A DNA stretch of 35,498 nucleotides from an uncultured Treponema sp. (GTDB taxonomy: Bacteria; Spirochaetota; Spirochaetia; Treponematales; Treponemataceae), in assembly GCA_905233535.1 (NCBI GenBank), contig CAJOEO010000006.1, positions 6,931 to 42,428 of the forward strand, read 5' to 3'. The position numbers were made by a program, and so were the translations under genes. The notes beneath the pieces are model-generated. The model was not told the DNA's origin and searched no databases. It saw only the letters and a list, made by a program, of their open reading frames with translations. The first letter of the stretch is position 1; each line of letters begins with the position of its first letter. Of the stretch, positions 9,559 through 18,498 are shown one piece after another.

Positions 9559-9783
9559 ATGCTGATTCTTTCAAGGAAAGTTGACGAAAAAATCAAAATT
9601 GGAAACGACATTACGATTACGTTGATTGGAATTTCTGGCGACCAAGTGAAAATTGGCGTTGAAGCTCCAAAAAGTATAAAAGTTTTCCGTCAGGAAGTTT
9701 TTAACGATATTCAACGACAAAACAAAACTGCGGCGGCTGCAACGCCGTCGCTTGAGGCATTGTCTAAACTTTTGTCAAATTAA
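9559..9783 (+). CDS. csrA: Carbon storage regulator CsrA
   Basis: MLILSRKVDEKIKIGNDITITLIGISGDQVKIGVEAPKSIKVFRQEVF. Confidence 0.98.
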   Translation: MLILSRKVDEKIKIGNDITITLIGISGDQVKIGVEAPKSIKVFRQEVFNDIQRQNKTAAAATPSLEALSKLLSN

Positions 9784-10481
9784 GAAAGAGAGGCGGGCTT
9801 TTCTAGCGAAAGTTCCGCTTCGCTTTTTCGTAAGTAAAGCGGACCGTCGTAATCTTTCAAAGGTTCTTTTTTTTGCAAAAATTGTTCCGACGCGATTTTA
9901 AAAATCGAATCCGTTGTTGCATTTTGAAATTTTGGCGTTTGAAAATTTAAATTCGGTGCGAATTTCTTTAATTCATCTGAAAAAATCTGTGCGTCAGAGC
10001 CGACTATTAGAATTTTTTGTTTGTCGTCTTTAACACTTTTTTTCAAAAAGTCCGCGATTTTATTTGCGTCCGTGTCAGATTCTGCAAAAATTTCGTTTTT
10101 TCCAAAATAAACCGACGCAAAAAACTGATTTTTCTTTGCGTCGATTACGGGAACGAGAAAAATCTCGTCTTCAAAAAATGGAAAAGCGTATACTTGTAAC
10201 GATGAAACGCCGTAAATAGGCACGTTGTGCGCAAGTTCAATCGCTTTTAACGCGCTAAACGCGATTCTTAAACCTGTAAACGTACCAGGTCCTTTTGTCA
10301 GCGCGGTAAAATCCAAATTTTGCGCGCAAAGTCCAACGGCGCGAAGCGCGTAGTCGATTGCGGGAAGAAGTTGCTGCGATTGCTTTGCACCAATTTCCAA
10401 CGTGATTGTGGCTCTTTCGCCGTTATTTTCCGCAGCGACTACCGTTTTTGAGGACGCGCAATCTATCGCAAGTGCTTTCAT
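9780..10481 (-). CDS. tsaB: tRNA threonylcarbamoyladenosine biosynthesis protein TsaB
   Basis: MKALAIDCASS...LTKGPGTFTGLRIAFSALKAIELAHNVPIYGVSSL. Confidence 0.93.
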   Translation of the reverse strand: MKALAIDCASSKTVVAAENNGERATITLEIGAKQSQQLLPAIDYALRAVGLCAQNLDFTALTKGPGTFTGLRIAFSALKAIELAHNVPIYGVSSLQVYAFPFFEDEIFLVPVIDAKKNQFFASVYFGKNEIFAESDTDANKIADFLKKSVKDDKQKILIVGSDAQIFSDELKKFAPNLNFQTPKFQNATTDSIFKIASEQFLQKKEPLKDYDGPLYLRKSEAELSLEKPASLS

Positions 10482-10484
10482 TTT

Positions 10485-10922
10485 TTATAAAATCCTTTCG
10501 TGTTGCCAATTTTCGATTGTGATTTTTCTTGCAGAATCTTCTATTGGTTCGATTTTTATGATAATCGTGCTTTCTGGAAGTTCGGACATGATTTTTTCGC
10601 TCCACTCGATAATTGTAACGCCGTTTGAATACATGAATTCTTGCGCACCGAGGTCAAAAAAATCTTCCGCGCCCGAAAGTCTATAAACGTCAAGATGATA
10701 AAGCGGCAATCTGCCTGAATACTCGCAAACCAAACAAAACGTTGGGCTTGTAATCGTGTCCGTTACGCCAAGTGCAAGCGCGATTCCTTTTGTCATCGTG
10801 GTTTTTCCAGCGGCGAGCGTTCCTTGCATCGCAATTATTTCGCCCCCCGTCAGCAACGAGCCGATTTTCTGCCCCAAAAGTTGCGTTTCTTCTGCCGATT
10901 TCGTTTCAAATGTCAACCGCAT
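10485..10922 (-). CDS. tsaE: tRNA threonylcarbamoyladenosine biosynthesis ATPase TsaE
   Basis: GTLAAGKTTMTKGIALALGVTDTITSPTFCLVCEY...LYHLDVYRL...VTIIEWSE. Confidence 0.95.
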   Translation of the reverse strand: MRLTFETKSAEETQLLGQKIGSLLTGGEIIAMQGTLAAGKTTMTKGIALALGVTDTITSPTFCLVCEYSGRLPLYHLDVYRLSGAEDFFDLGAQEFMYSNGVTIIEWSEKIMSELPESTIIIKIEPIEDSARKITIENWQHERIL

Positions 10923-11185
10923 GGCAATTTTCCTTCGTCGTCCATCGTTAAAATGAACGTTTTTAGAGCAGATTTTACGGGAATCAGCGGATAATCCAAA
11001 ACAGTTCCTGGCGCAAGGTCAACGTAAATTACTTTGTCGCCAAAAGGTCCTGTTTCTATTGTAAATGAAATCTTCGCGTCCACATTTTTTGAGAGCAACT
11101 CTAATTTTGCAACTCCTGTATAATTTCTTCTATAATAGATGAAATTGTCGTCGGTTTTGATTTCGTTCAATTCCAAAACTTTCAT
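10913..11185 (-). CDS. Conserved hypothetical protein (small, beta-rich)
   Basis: ORF between tsaE and the PilZ gene, overlapping tsaE by 10 bp; likely start MKVLELNEIK at 11185. Confidence 0.7.
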   Translation of the reverse strand: MKVLELNEIKTDDNFIYYRRNYTGVAKLELLSKNVDAKISFTIETGPFGDKVIYVDLAPGTVLDYPLIPVKSALKTFILTMDDEGKLPCG

Positions 11186-11216
11186 GAAAAAACCCCACTT
11201 AAAATTTCCTTGCATA

Positions 11217-12305
11217 TTAAACGTCGTAACCAACAGCGACCGCTTGAATTCTGTTCGTAACTGCAAGGTCTATTTTCAAAAAGCGAACGTGAAGAACGTA
11301 AACGCTGTCTGCTCGTTTTGTTGTACGAACAATTTGTCCAATCGCAGAATCTTCGACTTTGCGATTCATTGCACCCTTTATAAAAATATACTGTTCGGGT
11401 TTTATCGCAAGTTCTGTGATTATTCTGCAACCGCCCGTCGAAACGTCTTCCAATGTTCCGTCGTGTTCTTTTTCGCCCACGTCGTAATCGGTTTTTCCGG
11501 CAACTTGTTTTGCTTTAACTGAAGAAAATTTGCATGGAAGTTGAAGTTCAATTCGTTCTGCCAATCGCTTTTGAAGCGGAACAACTTTGTCCGTGTGCAT
11601 TGTTATAATTTGCTTTCCGTCGTCTTTTCCCGTCTGAAAACGCATAACTCTCGTTTCAATTTCGTAAGGCGCACCATCTTGCGCTTCAAAAATCAGCGTG
11701 ATTTTTGAAAGTGCCTCTGGCATTTCTTTCATCTGCTCAACGGATTTCGGCACCCCAAAAACCATTCCGTCTGGAGTGTTTTCCAAAAGCGTCAATTTGT
11801 GATGGAAACCTTTTGAAACGGTGTAAGAAAAAGTCGTTCCCTCTTCGATTATTTTTGAATTTTTGATGATTGGGACTTGCTTGTACGTTTTCATCAATTT
11901 TCGCCTAAGCGCAAAGAGAATCGATTTTCGCTGTTCATCGCTCGATTCGTTGTAATTTTGGAATTTTTCCTTCAAAACAGAATCAAATTCATCGATTTCT
12001 TTTACCGCAAAACGCAAATTTGGAGTTCGATGTTCTTTACAAATCTCCCACAAAAGCGACGTTTCTTCTTTTGAAAGTTCCGACTCTTGAGAGATTACGC
12101 TAACGTCCTCTTTTGAAGTTGGGCGTTTTTTCTGCTTTTCTAAGTATGCTGGCGAACTCTTATATTTTACTACCTGTTTATATATTGAAAAAACACCAAT
12201 AATTATGACTAAAAGTACAAGAAATAATACTATCCAAATAGTCCAATCGCCACCCGCTCGTGCGTCTAGCGGTGAACCAGAATTTGTACCGAGTAATGCG
12301 CCCAT
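11217..12305 (-). CDS. Membrane-anchored PilZ-domain protein (putative c-di-GMP receptor)
   Basis: N-terminal TM WTIWIVLFLVLLVIIIGVFSIY; PilZ-like RLAERIELQLPCKF...LEDVSTGGCRI. Confidence 0.85.
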   Translation of the reverse strand: MGALLGTNSGSPLDARAGGDWTIWIVLFLVLLVIIIGVFSIYKQVVKYKSSPAYLEKQKKRPTSKEDVSVISQESELSKEETSLLWEICKEHRTPNLRFAVKEIDEFDSVLKEKFQNYNESSDEQRKSILFALRRKLMKTYKQVPIIKNSKIIEEGTTFSYTVSKGFHHKLTLLENTPDGMVFGVPKSVEQMKEMPEALSKITLIFEAQDGAPYEIETRVMRFQTGKDDGKQIITMHTDKVVPLQKRLAERIELQLPCKFSSVKAKQVAGKTDYDVGEKEHDGTLEDVSTGGCRIITELAIKPEQYIFIKGAMNRKVEDSAIGQIVRTTKRADSVYVLHVRFLKIDLAVTNRIQAVAVGYDV

Positions 12306-12320
12306 GATTTTTACCTCTTT

Positions 12321-12929
12321 TTAGAAATTCACTGTTTTTGTAACAGCGTCGGCAATCGATTCAATGCGCGGGCGAATTTCGTATTCCGCCAAATCTCCGA
12401 GTAGAACAGTGTCGCCCGACGAAATCGCCTGTTCAAAGTCGCTGAAAATCGGGGTGAAATCTTGGAAAAAGTCCGCAATCGTTTTTCCGTCGATTTGCGT
12501 TGATTGAAAAGCCTCGAATTTTTGCGGAAAAAATGCGGTTCGTTTTATGCTTTGACAAAATCTGTCCACGACTTCGGCAAGTGTCGCAATCACCAAATTC
12601 GCCACCTTATCGCGTCCGCTTTGAAAATCCGCAGGCAATTCGTCCAATTTTTCGCTGAGTGCGCGGAATGCGCCCGCCTCGTCCAAAAGTTCCTGCACGA
12701 TTTGATTTTGCGTCAAAATCTCCAATTCTAATTTTGTGTCTTCGCACAGTGGCGCGGAATTTATCTCGTCAAAAGAAGATGCGTCTACCGTTTTTCCGTT
12801 TAGTGTAATTCCTACTGTCGTTGCGCCGTTTTTTTCAAATTCCGTTTCAAACGCTTTTAAAACGTCCCCGACCGTTTTTTCGTTTTCAATAGTAATGTCT
12901 ATTTTTTGTGAATTAACGTAAAATTCCAT
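12321..12929 (-). CDS. Hypothetical protein adjacent to fliD; possible beta-grasp N-terminus plus helical C-terminus
   Basis: MEFYVNSQKIDITIENEKTVGDVLKAFETEF...GITLNGKTVD; start at 12929. Confidence 0.75.
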   Translation of the reverse strand: MEFYVNSQKIDITIENEKTVGDVLKAFETEFEKNGATTVGITLNGKTVDASSFDEINSAPLCEDTKLELEILTQNQIVQELLDEAGAFRALSEKLDELPADFQSGRDKVANLVIATLAEVVDRFCQSIKRTAFFPQKFEAFQSTQIDGKTIADFFQDFTPIFSDFEQAISSGDTVLLGDLAEYEIRPRIESIADAVTKTVNF

Positions 12930-12971
12930 TAAAATCCCCTTGAAAAGTCGCAAAATGCAAAGAACATTATA

Positions 12972-15083
12972 CTACTGATTATCTCGATTTGTAAAACTGT
13001 TCAATGTGTTAGCCTGCGCGTTCAAACCGTTGAGAGTTCCTTCCATTTGCCCAAATTTTTGCCTAAGTTGCGCTTCTTTTACGTCCATTTGCGCTTCCAA
13101 TTTTTTGATATTCGTTTCACTTGAGCTGATTCTTTTGTCGAGTCCCGACGTTTTTGTCGCGATTATTCCGCCAGATTGAACCCAACTTGAAAGTTGTTTG
13201 TCTATACTATACGCGATTCCTGAATCTATGATTAAATCGCCGTCGCGGTCAAAGCCAAAAATGCTTTTTATTTGGTCGAGGTCGTTTTCTATACTTGAGT
13301 CGAGTTTTTTCTCGTCGATTTCAAGATAACCACGCATTTGTGAAGCGTTTACGCCACCGCTGTTCCCTGACGCTCGGCTCGAAATTCCAATTTGCGCAAG
13401 CATTGTAATTGTTGCGTCATCTGACCAAGGATAATTTGCGTTTACAATCGAACGCAATGACGACTTTCCATTTGTAAGGGAAAAATCGCTCAAAAACATT
13501 CCAAGTTTTTTTTGAGCCGCCTCTTTTTCTTCGTCCGAAAGATACGTCAATTCTTCAATGATTTCGGGTTTGTTGTCGCTCAAAACGTTGATTTCGGCGA
13601 TGACTTGGTTGTAATTTCCGACGAATTCGATTAGAGCGTCTTTTGCAGATTCTTTGTCGGGATTGATGTCGATTGTTGCCGTTTTTTCGGTCGGCTGCTT
13701 TACGTTTAGCGTAACGTGCGGAATTACGTCGTCGATTTTGTTAGTCGGGCGATGAATCGTGATTCCGTTGTAGCGAATCGCCGCGTCGCCCGCCACACTT
13801 ACGGGATTTACTGGCGAATACGCAAGATTCTTTTTTTCGTCGTAAACAGAATACGATGTCATTACAATTTCAGAACCCGTGCTTCGATTTCTAACGACAA
13901 TGCTTTCCATGTCGGGGTAGTCGCGAACCGCAAGAGAAATTGTTTTTTCGCCCGTTTGCTCGTTTGTCATAACAAGCGCGTCGCCGTTTGTGTCGATTTT
14001 GATTTCGCTTCCGTCGGAATTTCTTACGAAAAACTCAGCTCCGTTTTCGATTGGCTGGAATTCCGTTTGCACAATCGACGGAAGTTCCGTGTCGCTCGGC
14101 TCGTTCATAATTGTAACGTCTAAAAATGTCGCTTTCCCCGCATCCATTTCTGGTCGAGTTACTCGCCATTCGTTTAGGTCTTCTGTAATATCTTCCACGG
14201 CGTTCGTCATAAAACTAAAGTCGATTCTATTCGTTTCCGTTTCAAGAATGCTCGGGTCAACGGCAACTGAAAATCCTTGTCGCGGTGGAATAATCGTTCG
14301 ATTATCTTGCGGACTCGCCTCTCCGTCTTCATTTTCCGCTTCGCTGATTGAAACGGGCTTTTTCTTAAACGCGGGCATTCCTTCAAAATCGCCCTCTGGA
14401 ACGCCCTCTTCTTGAACTGGATTTGAAAAAAGAGTTGTGTCGTTTCCAAATTCTTGTAGATTTTTTCGACTTCGTTCCACGATTTTATTTTTGAGCGCGT
14501 AAGTAAGAGCGTCGTCTTTGAAAATCAAATTGGAATCATTGCCCGTTTTTAACGACTCGATTAAAAGTGATTGTTTGTCGCCGCTAACTCCGATTAGAGA
14601 TGCTTTAATTGTGTTTGCGCTACGTTTGTTTAGTGCGGTTATAAAATCAGTAACTTTTCCGCCTTTCCAATTAAACGAAATCGTTTTGTCCCCAACTTCA
14701 AATGTATATTTTCCCTTTGGAACAACCGACGTTTTTTCAATTTCAGTTGAAAGAAATCTGTCCGCCGTGGCTTCTTTTAGAACATCGATTTTTATGGAAT
14801 CGTAAGCGGCATCGCGTCCCGCTTCTGCTGTAATCGCGTCTTCGTCTGACGAAACTGCGAGTTTATTATTAAACGGATTTTCATAAGAATAGAGATTTTT
14901 TGAACTCGCTCTAAGCGTGGACATTTTTTGATTTACGCTTCGCCATGCTCCTTGTTGCGCTTTGTACTGCTCAAGATTTTCTTGCTCTCTCGTCAGCGGA
15001 ATTCTCTCTTTTTGCATGAGCGCGTCAACATAGTCTTTTGTTTTGTATTTATCACTGAAAACTGGAATCGAAATGTCCGCCAT
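12972..15083 (-). CDS. fliD: Flagellar filament capping protein FliD
   Basis: MADISIPVFSDKYKTKDYVDALMQKERIPLTREQENLEQYK...; C-terminal coiled coil GLDKRISSSETNIKKLEAQMDVKEAQLRQKFGQMEGTLNGLNAQ. Confidence 0.93.
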   Translation of the reverse strand: MADISIPVFSDKYKTKDYVDALMQKERIPLTREQENLEQYKAQQGAWRSVNQKMSTLRASSKNLYSYENPFNNKLAVSSDEDAITAEAGRDAAYDSIKIDVLKEATADRFLSTEIEKTSVVPKGKYTFEVGDKTISFNWKGGKVTDFITALNKRSANTIKASLIGVSGDKQSLLIESLKTGNDSNLIFKDDALTYALKNKIVERSRKNLQEFGNDTTLFSNPVQEEGVPEGDFEGMPAFKKKPVSISEAENEDGEASPQDNRTIIPPRQGFSVAVDPSILETETNRIDFSFMTNAVEDITEDLNEWRVTRPEMDAGKATFLDVTIMNEPSDTELPSIVQTEFQPIENGAEFFVRNSDGSEIKIDTNGDALVMTNEQTGEKTISLAVRDYPDMESIVVRNRSTGSEIVMTSYSVYDEKKNLAYSPVNPVSVAGDAAIRYNGITIHRPTNKIDDVIPHVTLNVKQPTEKTATIDINPDKESAKDALIEFVGNYNQVIAEINVLSDNKPEIIEELTYLSDEEKEAAQKKLGMFLSDFSLTNGKSSLRSIVNANYPWSDDATITMLAQIGISSRASGNSGGVNASQMRGYLEIDEKKLDSSIENDLDQIKSIFGFDRDGDLIIDSGIAYSIDKQLSSWVQSGGIIATKTSGLDKRISSSETNIKKLEAQMDVKEAQLRQKFGQMEGTLNGLNAQANTLNSFTNRDNQ

Positions 15084-15130
15084 CTTATTTTTTCCTGTTG
15101 ATTGGGCGCATGGATTACGGTTCTATCGGG

Positions 15131-15502
15131 TTATGCCTCCAATCTAAGCATACCGCCAATCATCAAGCCTCCTCCGCGATTTTCTGTTAGAGTGGCAAAC
15201 CGACGTAACTCTGCGTGTAAGTGTTGTTCTGATTCCGACGGAATCTCACGAATCACGGTGTTTGTATGCGGGTCTATCACCGCGACCACTAAATCCCCAG
15301 AATCCTCGTTTACAAAAAATCTTGTTTTCTGCCCGACTACAGTATCGGAAATTTTCTTGATATGCTCGATGTCTTCCCGCTTTTTTGCCAAATTCAAAGT
15401 AATATTCCGCGCGACGCTTTTTGCGTCTGCAAGTGGGCGGGGTTTATTTTGCGTTTGCGTAATCCAAGATGAATCTTTATTTGTAGAGCCGATTCCATTC
15501 AT
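15131..15502 (-). CDS. FlaG-family flagellar protein
   Basis: RFFVNEDSGDLVVAVIDPHTNTVIREIPSE matches the FlaG core pattern; start at 15502 with SD gaggtg. Confidence 0.85.
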   Translation of the reverse strand: MNGIGSTNKDSSWITQTQNKPRPLADAKSVARNITLNLAKKREDIEHIKKISDTVVGQKTRFFVNEDSGDLVVAVIDPHTNTVIREIPSESEQHLHAELRRFATLTENRGGGLMIGGMLRLEA

Positions 15503-15569
15503 TAGAACACCTCGCAAGTAAAAAGGAGGAAGAAAGAGAGGCGCACCTCTTTCTCCCTTAAAGTTGACC

Positions 15570-15598
15570 AAAAAGGCGACATCCAGAAGCCTTTTCGT
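15570..15598 (-). terminator. Intrinsic terminator downstream of the first flaB
   Basis: Minus strand aaaggcttctggatgtcgccttttt: stem aaaggc/gccttt plus T-tract. Confidence 0.6.
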
Positions 15599-15607
15599 CA
15601 TAAAATC

Positions 15608-16459
15608 CTAGCGAAGAAGTGCTAGAACATTCTGTGGTTGGCTGTTTGCCTGTGCGAGCATCGCAGAACTAGACTGTGTAAGAATCTGGTTCTTTGCAAA
15701 TTCAACCATTTCCGATGCCATATCCGTATCTCGAATGCGACTTTCAGAAGACTGCAAATTCTCTGCTGCAATCTCAACACCGTTCGATGACATTTCAAAG
15801 CGATTCTGATACGCTCCGAGGTCTGCTCGCTGCTTTGAAACAATTTTCAATGCGTTGTCGAGTGTGCCGATTGCCATGTTTGCAGAATCTGGCGTAGTGA
15901 GCGAAATCTGTCCCTCTTCCACCTGTCCGCGCAAACCAAGAGCAGCGGCTGTCATCGTTCCAATAAAAACGCGAACATTTTGGTCCATGTTCGCTCCGAT
16001 TTGGAACTGCATAACTTGCCCCGATGCCGAATCCTGTGCAAATCCACCCGTCAACAAATTGTATCCGTTGAACTGCGCCTGCGACGCGATTCTGTCAACT
16101 TCTGCAACAAGCGAAGAAACTTCAACTTGAATCTGCATTCGGTCTTCGTCAGAGTAAATGCCGTTTGATGACTGGACTGCAAGTTCTCGAACGCGCTGCA
16201 AAATGTCCTGCGTTTCCTGCAAGTAGCCCTCTGTCGTCTGAATGAACGACACGCCGTTCTGAATGTTCTCACTTGCCTGGTTCAAACCGCGAACTTGGCT
16301 GCGGAGTTTTTCAGAAACTGCCAAACCAGAAGCGTCGTCTGCAGCCTTGTTGATTTTCTCTCCTGACGAGAGTTTTTGCATACTGCCATACAACTGGTTA
16401 TTGTTCACGCTAAGCGAGCGTTCCGCGAACATTGAACTCATGTTGTGATTGATAACCAT
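15608..16459 (-). CDS. flaB: Flagellin FlaB (class B periplasmic flagellar filament core protein)
   Basis: [61 protein letters not shown]; start at 16459. Confidence 0.96.
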   Translation of the reverse strand: MVINHNMSSMFAERSLSVNNNQLYGSMQKLSSGEKINKAADDASGLAVSEKLRSQVRGLNQASENIQNGVSFIQTTEGYLQETQDILQRVRELAVQSSNGIYSDEDRMQIQVEVSSLVAEVDRIASQAQFNGYNLLTGGFAQDSASGQVMQFQIGANMDQNVRVFIGTMTAAALGLRGQVEEGQISLTTPDSANMAIGTLDNALKIVSKQRADLGAYQNRFEMSSNGVEIAAENLQSSESRIRDTDMASEMVEFAKNQILTQSSSAMLAQANSQPQNVLALLR

Positions 16460-16475
16460 AATTTCCTCCATGATA

Positions 16476-16604
16476 AACGCACTTTTTAAGCGCGTTCCTC
16501 GCCTGATGCGGATTTTGAGCGATATTTGCGCCTTTCGCTCAAAATCCAACTCCATTTCGGCAGGAACTGCCACTGGAAGATTTTTCCAATTGCCGTTTCT
16601 GCCG
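16476..16604 (-). promoter_or_regulatory. Structured 5' leader of flaB with three hairpins
   Basis: Hairpins at 16476-16496 (aacgcgctt/aagtgcgtt), 16510-16547 (13-bp perfect stem ggattttgagcga/tcgctcaaaatcc), and 16558-16604 (imperfect, cggcag.../...ctgccg). Confidence 0.55.
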
Positions 16605-16689
16605 TCATCAAGCAACCTTTCAAAGAACAAAGACTTATGAATTCTAACTGTTTTTCAAGAAAAGTAAAGAGGGAAAGACAGAAAATGCA

Positions 16690-16735
16690 AAGAAAAAGCC
16701 CGCCTATCCCGAAAGAAAGGCGAGCCTTTTTTAAG
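16690..16735 (-). terminator. Intrinsic terminator downstream of the second flaB
   Basis: aaaaagcccgcctatcccgaaagaaaggcgagcctttttt, an imperfect G/C-rich stem flanked by A/T tracts. Confidence 0.7.
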
Positions 16736-16747
16736 TCCTAACGGCTA

Positions 16748-17608
16748 CTATCTCAAGAGAGAGAGTACGTTCTGCGACTGGCTGTTTGCCTGTGCAAGCA
16801 TTGCAGAACTTGCCTGCGAAAGAACCTGATTTTTTGTGAGTTCCACAACCTGCGATGCCATATCTGTATCGCGGATTCGGCTCTCAGAAGCCTGAAGATT
16901 CTCAGCGGCGATGTCAACACCTTTTACAGTGTGCTCAAGGCGGTTCTGGTATCCGCCGAGGTCAGAACGCTGTTTGTTGAGCTTTTTGAGGCTCTCGTCG
17001 AGTGTTCCGATTGCACGGTTTGCCGACTCTGGGTCTGCGAGAGAAATGATTTCCTCTCCAGCAACATCACGAAGTCCCAACGCTGCCGCTGTCATTGTTC
17101 CAACGAACACCTGGACTCTTTGATCCATGTTCGCGCCAATGTGGAACCACATTGAACCAGTTGCTGCACTTTCACCCTGCGCACGAGCAAAGCGTCCAGT
17201 GAGCATATTCATGCCATTGAACTGTGCCTGTGACGCGATTCTATCAACCTCAGCGACGAGAGAAGAAACCTCGACCTGAATCTGCATTCGGTCTTCTTCT
17301 GTGTAGATGCCGTTCGATGACTGAACAGCAAGCTCGCGAACGCGCTGGATAATGTCCTGTGACTCCTGCAAATAGCCCTCAGTTGTCTGAATGAAACTGA
17401 TGCCATTCTGTGCGTTCTGTGATGCTTTGTTCAAACCGCGAACCTGGCTTCGCAATTTCTCGGAAACAGCAAGTCCAGAAGCATCATCACCTGCACGATT
17501 GATTTTCTCGCCAGATGAGAGTTTCTCCATATCTTTTGCGAGAACGTTCTGAGTTGTTCCGAGTTGGCGATTTGAGTACATCGCTGACATGTTGTGGTTG
17601 ATGACCAT
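16748..17608 (-). CDS. flaB: Flagellin FlaB, second paralogue
   Basis: [61 protein letters not shown]. Confidence 0.96.
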   Translation of the reverse strand: MVINHNMSAMYSNRQLGTTQNVLAKDMEKLSSGEKINRAGDDASGLAVSEKLRSQVRGLNKASQNAQNGISFIQTTEGYLQESQDIIQRVRELAVQSSNGIYTEEDRMQIQVEVSSLVAEVDRIASQAQFNGMNMLTGRFARAQGESAATGSMWFHIGANMDQRVQVFVGTMTAAALGLRDVAGEEIISLADPESANRAIGTLDESLKKLNKQRSDLGGYQNRLEHTVKGVDIAAENLQASESRIRDTDMASQVVELTKNQVLSQASSAMLAQANSQSQNVLSLLR

Positions 17609-17794
17609 AGTTTTTTTCCTCCGTGGAATATGGCTTGGACGGATTCCGTTCCGCCCTTTAGATTTTTGTAAAAGGACGCATCTGCATTACAAGGCTACAT
17701 CTGAATCCCCTTACGTTTTCAAATGACTTATCAGGAAGCTTCTCCGAAGTTGAACCAGATATAATCATTCATTTATATTTTCGACAACACCTTT

Positions 17795-17847
17795 AGAAAA
17801 CTTTAGAAAAAAATTAAAATTTTTTAAAATTTTTTTCTAAAGTTTTT
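17795..17847. terminator. AT-rich inverted repeat (19-bp perfect stem) at the rdgB 3' end
   Basis: aaaactttagaaaaaaatt ... aatttttttctaaagtttt, arms 17797-17815 and 17828-17846. Confidence 0.65.
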
Positions 17848-18467
17848 CATTCTTCTTTTAGAAGTTTTGAAATCGCACGAACTGCCTTTCCGCGATGCGA
17901 AATTTTGTTTTTTTCCTCCGCTGAAATTTCTGCAACCGTGCAACCGTATTCTGGCAAAAAAACAATCGGGTCATAGCCAAAACCGCCCGTTCCCGCTTGT
18001 TTTTCAATCGATTCCACGAGTTCGCCTTCAAAAGTTTCTTGCGCAACAAAAAATCTGTCGGGCGAAAAAAGAAGCACAATCGAACAGACGTATCTGCATG
18101 AACGATTTTTTGAATTCGTTGCATTTAATTGTTCAATTAGAAGACGATTTTGTTCTGATTGTGCGATTTTTTTTCCGTCCGCTCTTCCGTGTGGCGCGTC
18201 CGCGCCCGCGTATCGCGACGTAAAAATCCCAGGCTCTCCACCGAGCGCGTCCACGCAAAGCCCAGAATCGTCTGCAATTACAGGCGCGTGTACGATTTCC
18301 CAAAGTGTGTGCGCTTTTATCAAACTGTTTTCCATAAAAGACGCGCCGTTTTCCACTGGGTCGAATTCAATTCCTTCGTCCGCTGGAATTTTAATTTCAA
18401 CCCAGGGGAGAATTTCTTGCATTTCCTTTTTTTTGTGTTTGTTTCCTGTTGCCAAATAAAGTTTCAT
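17847..18467 (-). CDS. rdgB: XTP/dITP diphosphatase (RdgB/HAM1 family)
   Basis: MKLYLATGNKHKKKEMQEIL...PVIADDSGLCVDALGGEPGIFTSRYAG...GFGYDPIVFLPEYG...ISHRGKAV. Confidence 0.95.
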   Translation of the reverse strand: MKLYLATGNKHKKKEMQEILPWVEIKIPADEGIEFDPVENGASFMENSLIKAHTLWEIVHAPVIADDSGLCVDALGGEPGIFTSRYAGADAPHGRADGKKIAQSEQNRLLIEQLNATNSKNRSCRYVCSIVLLFSPDRFFVAQETFEGELVESIEKQAGTGGFGYDPIVFLPEYGCTVAEISAEEKNKISHRGKAVRAISKLLKEE

Positions 18468-18498
18468 GCAAAAATCATAGCGGATTCGCGAATTTTCG

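Noticed and set aside
15608-17608. Long internal similarity between two adjacent genes
   Set aside because: Ordinary flaB paralogy, typical of Treponema flagellin loci.
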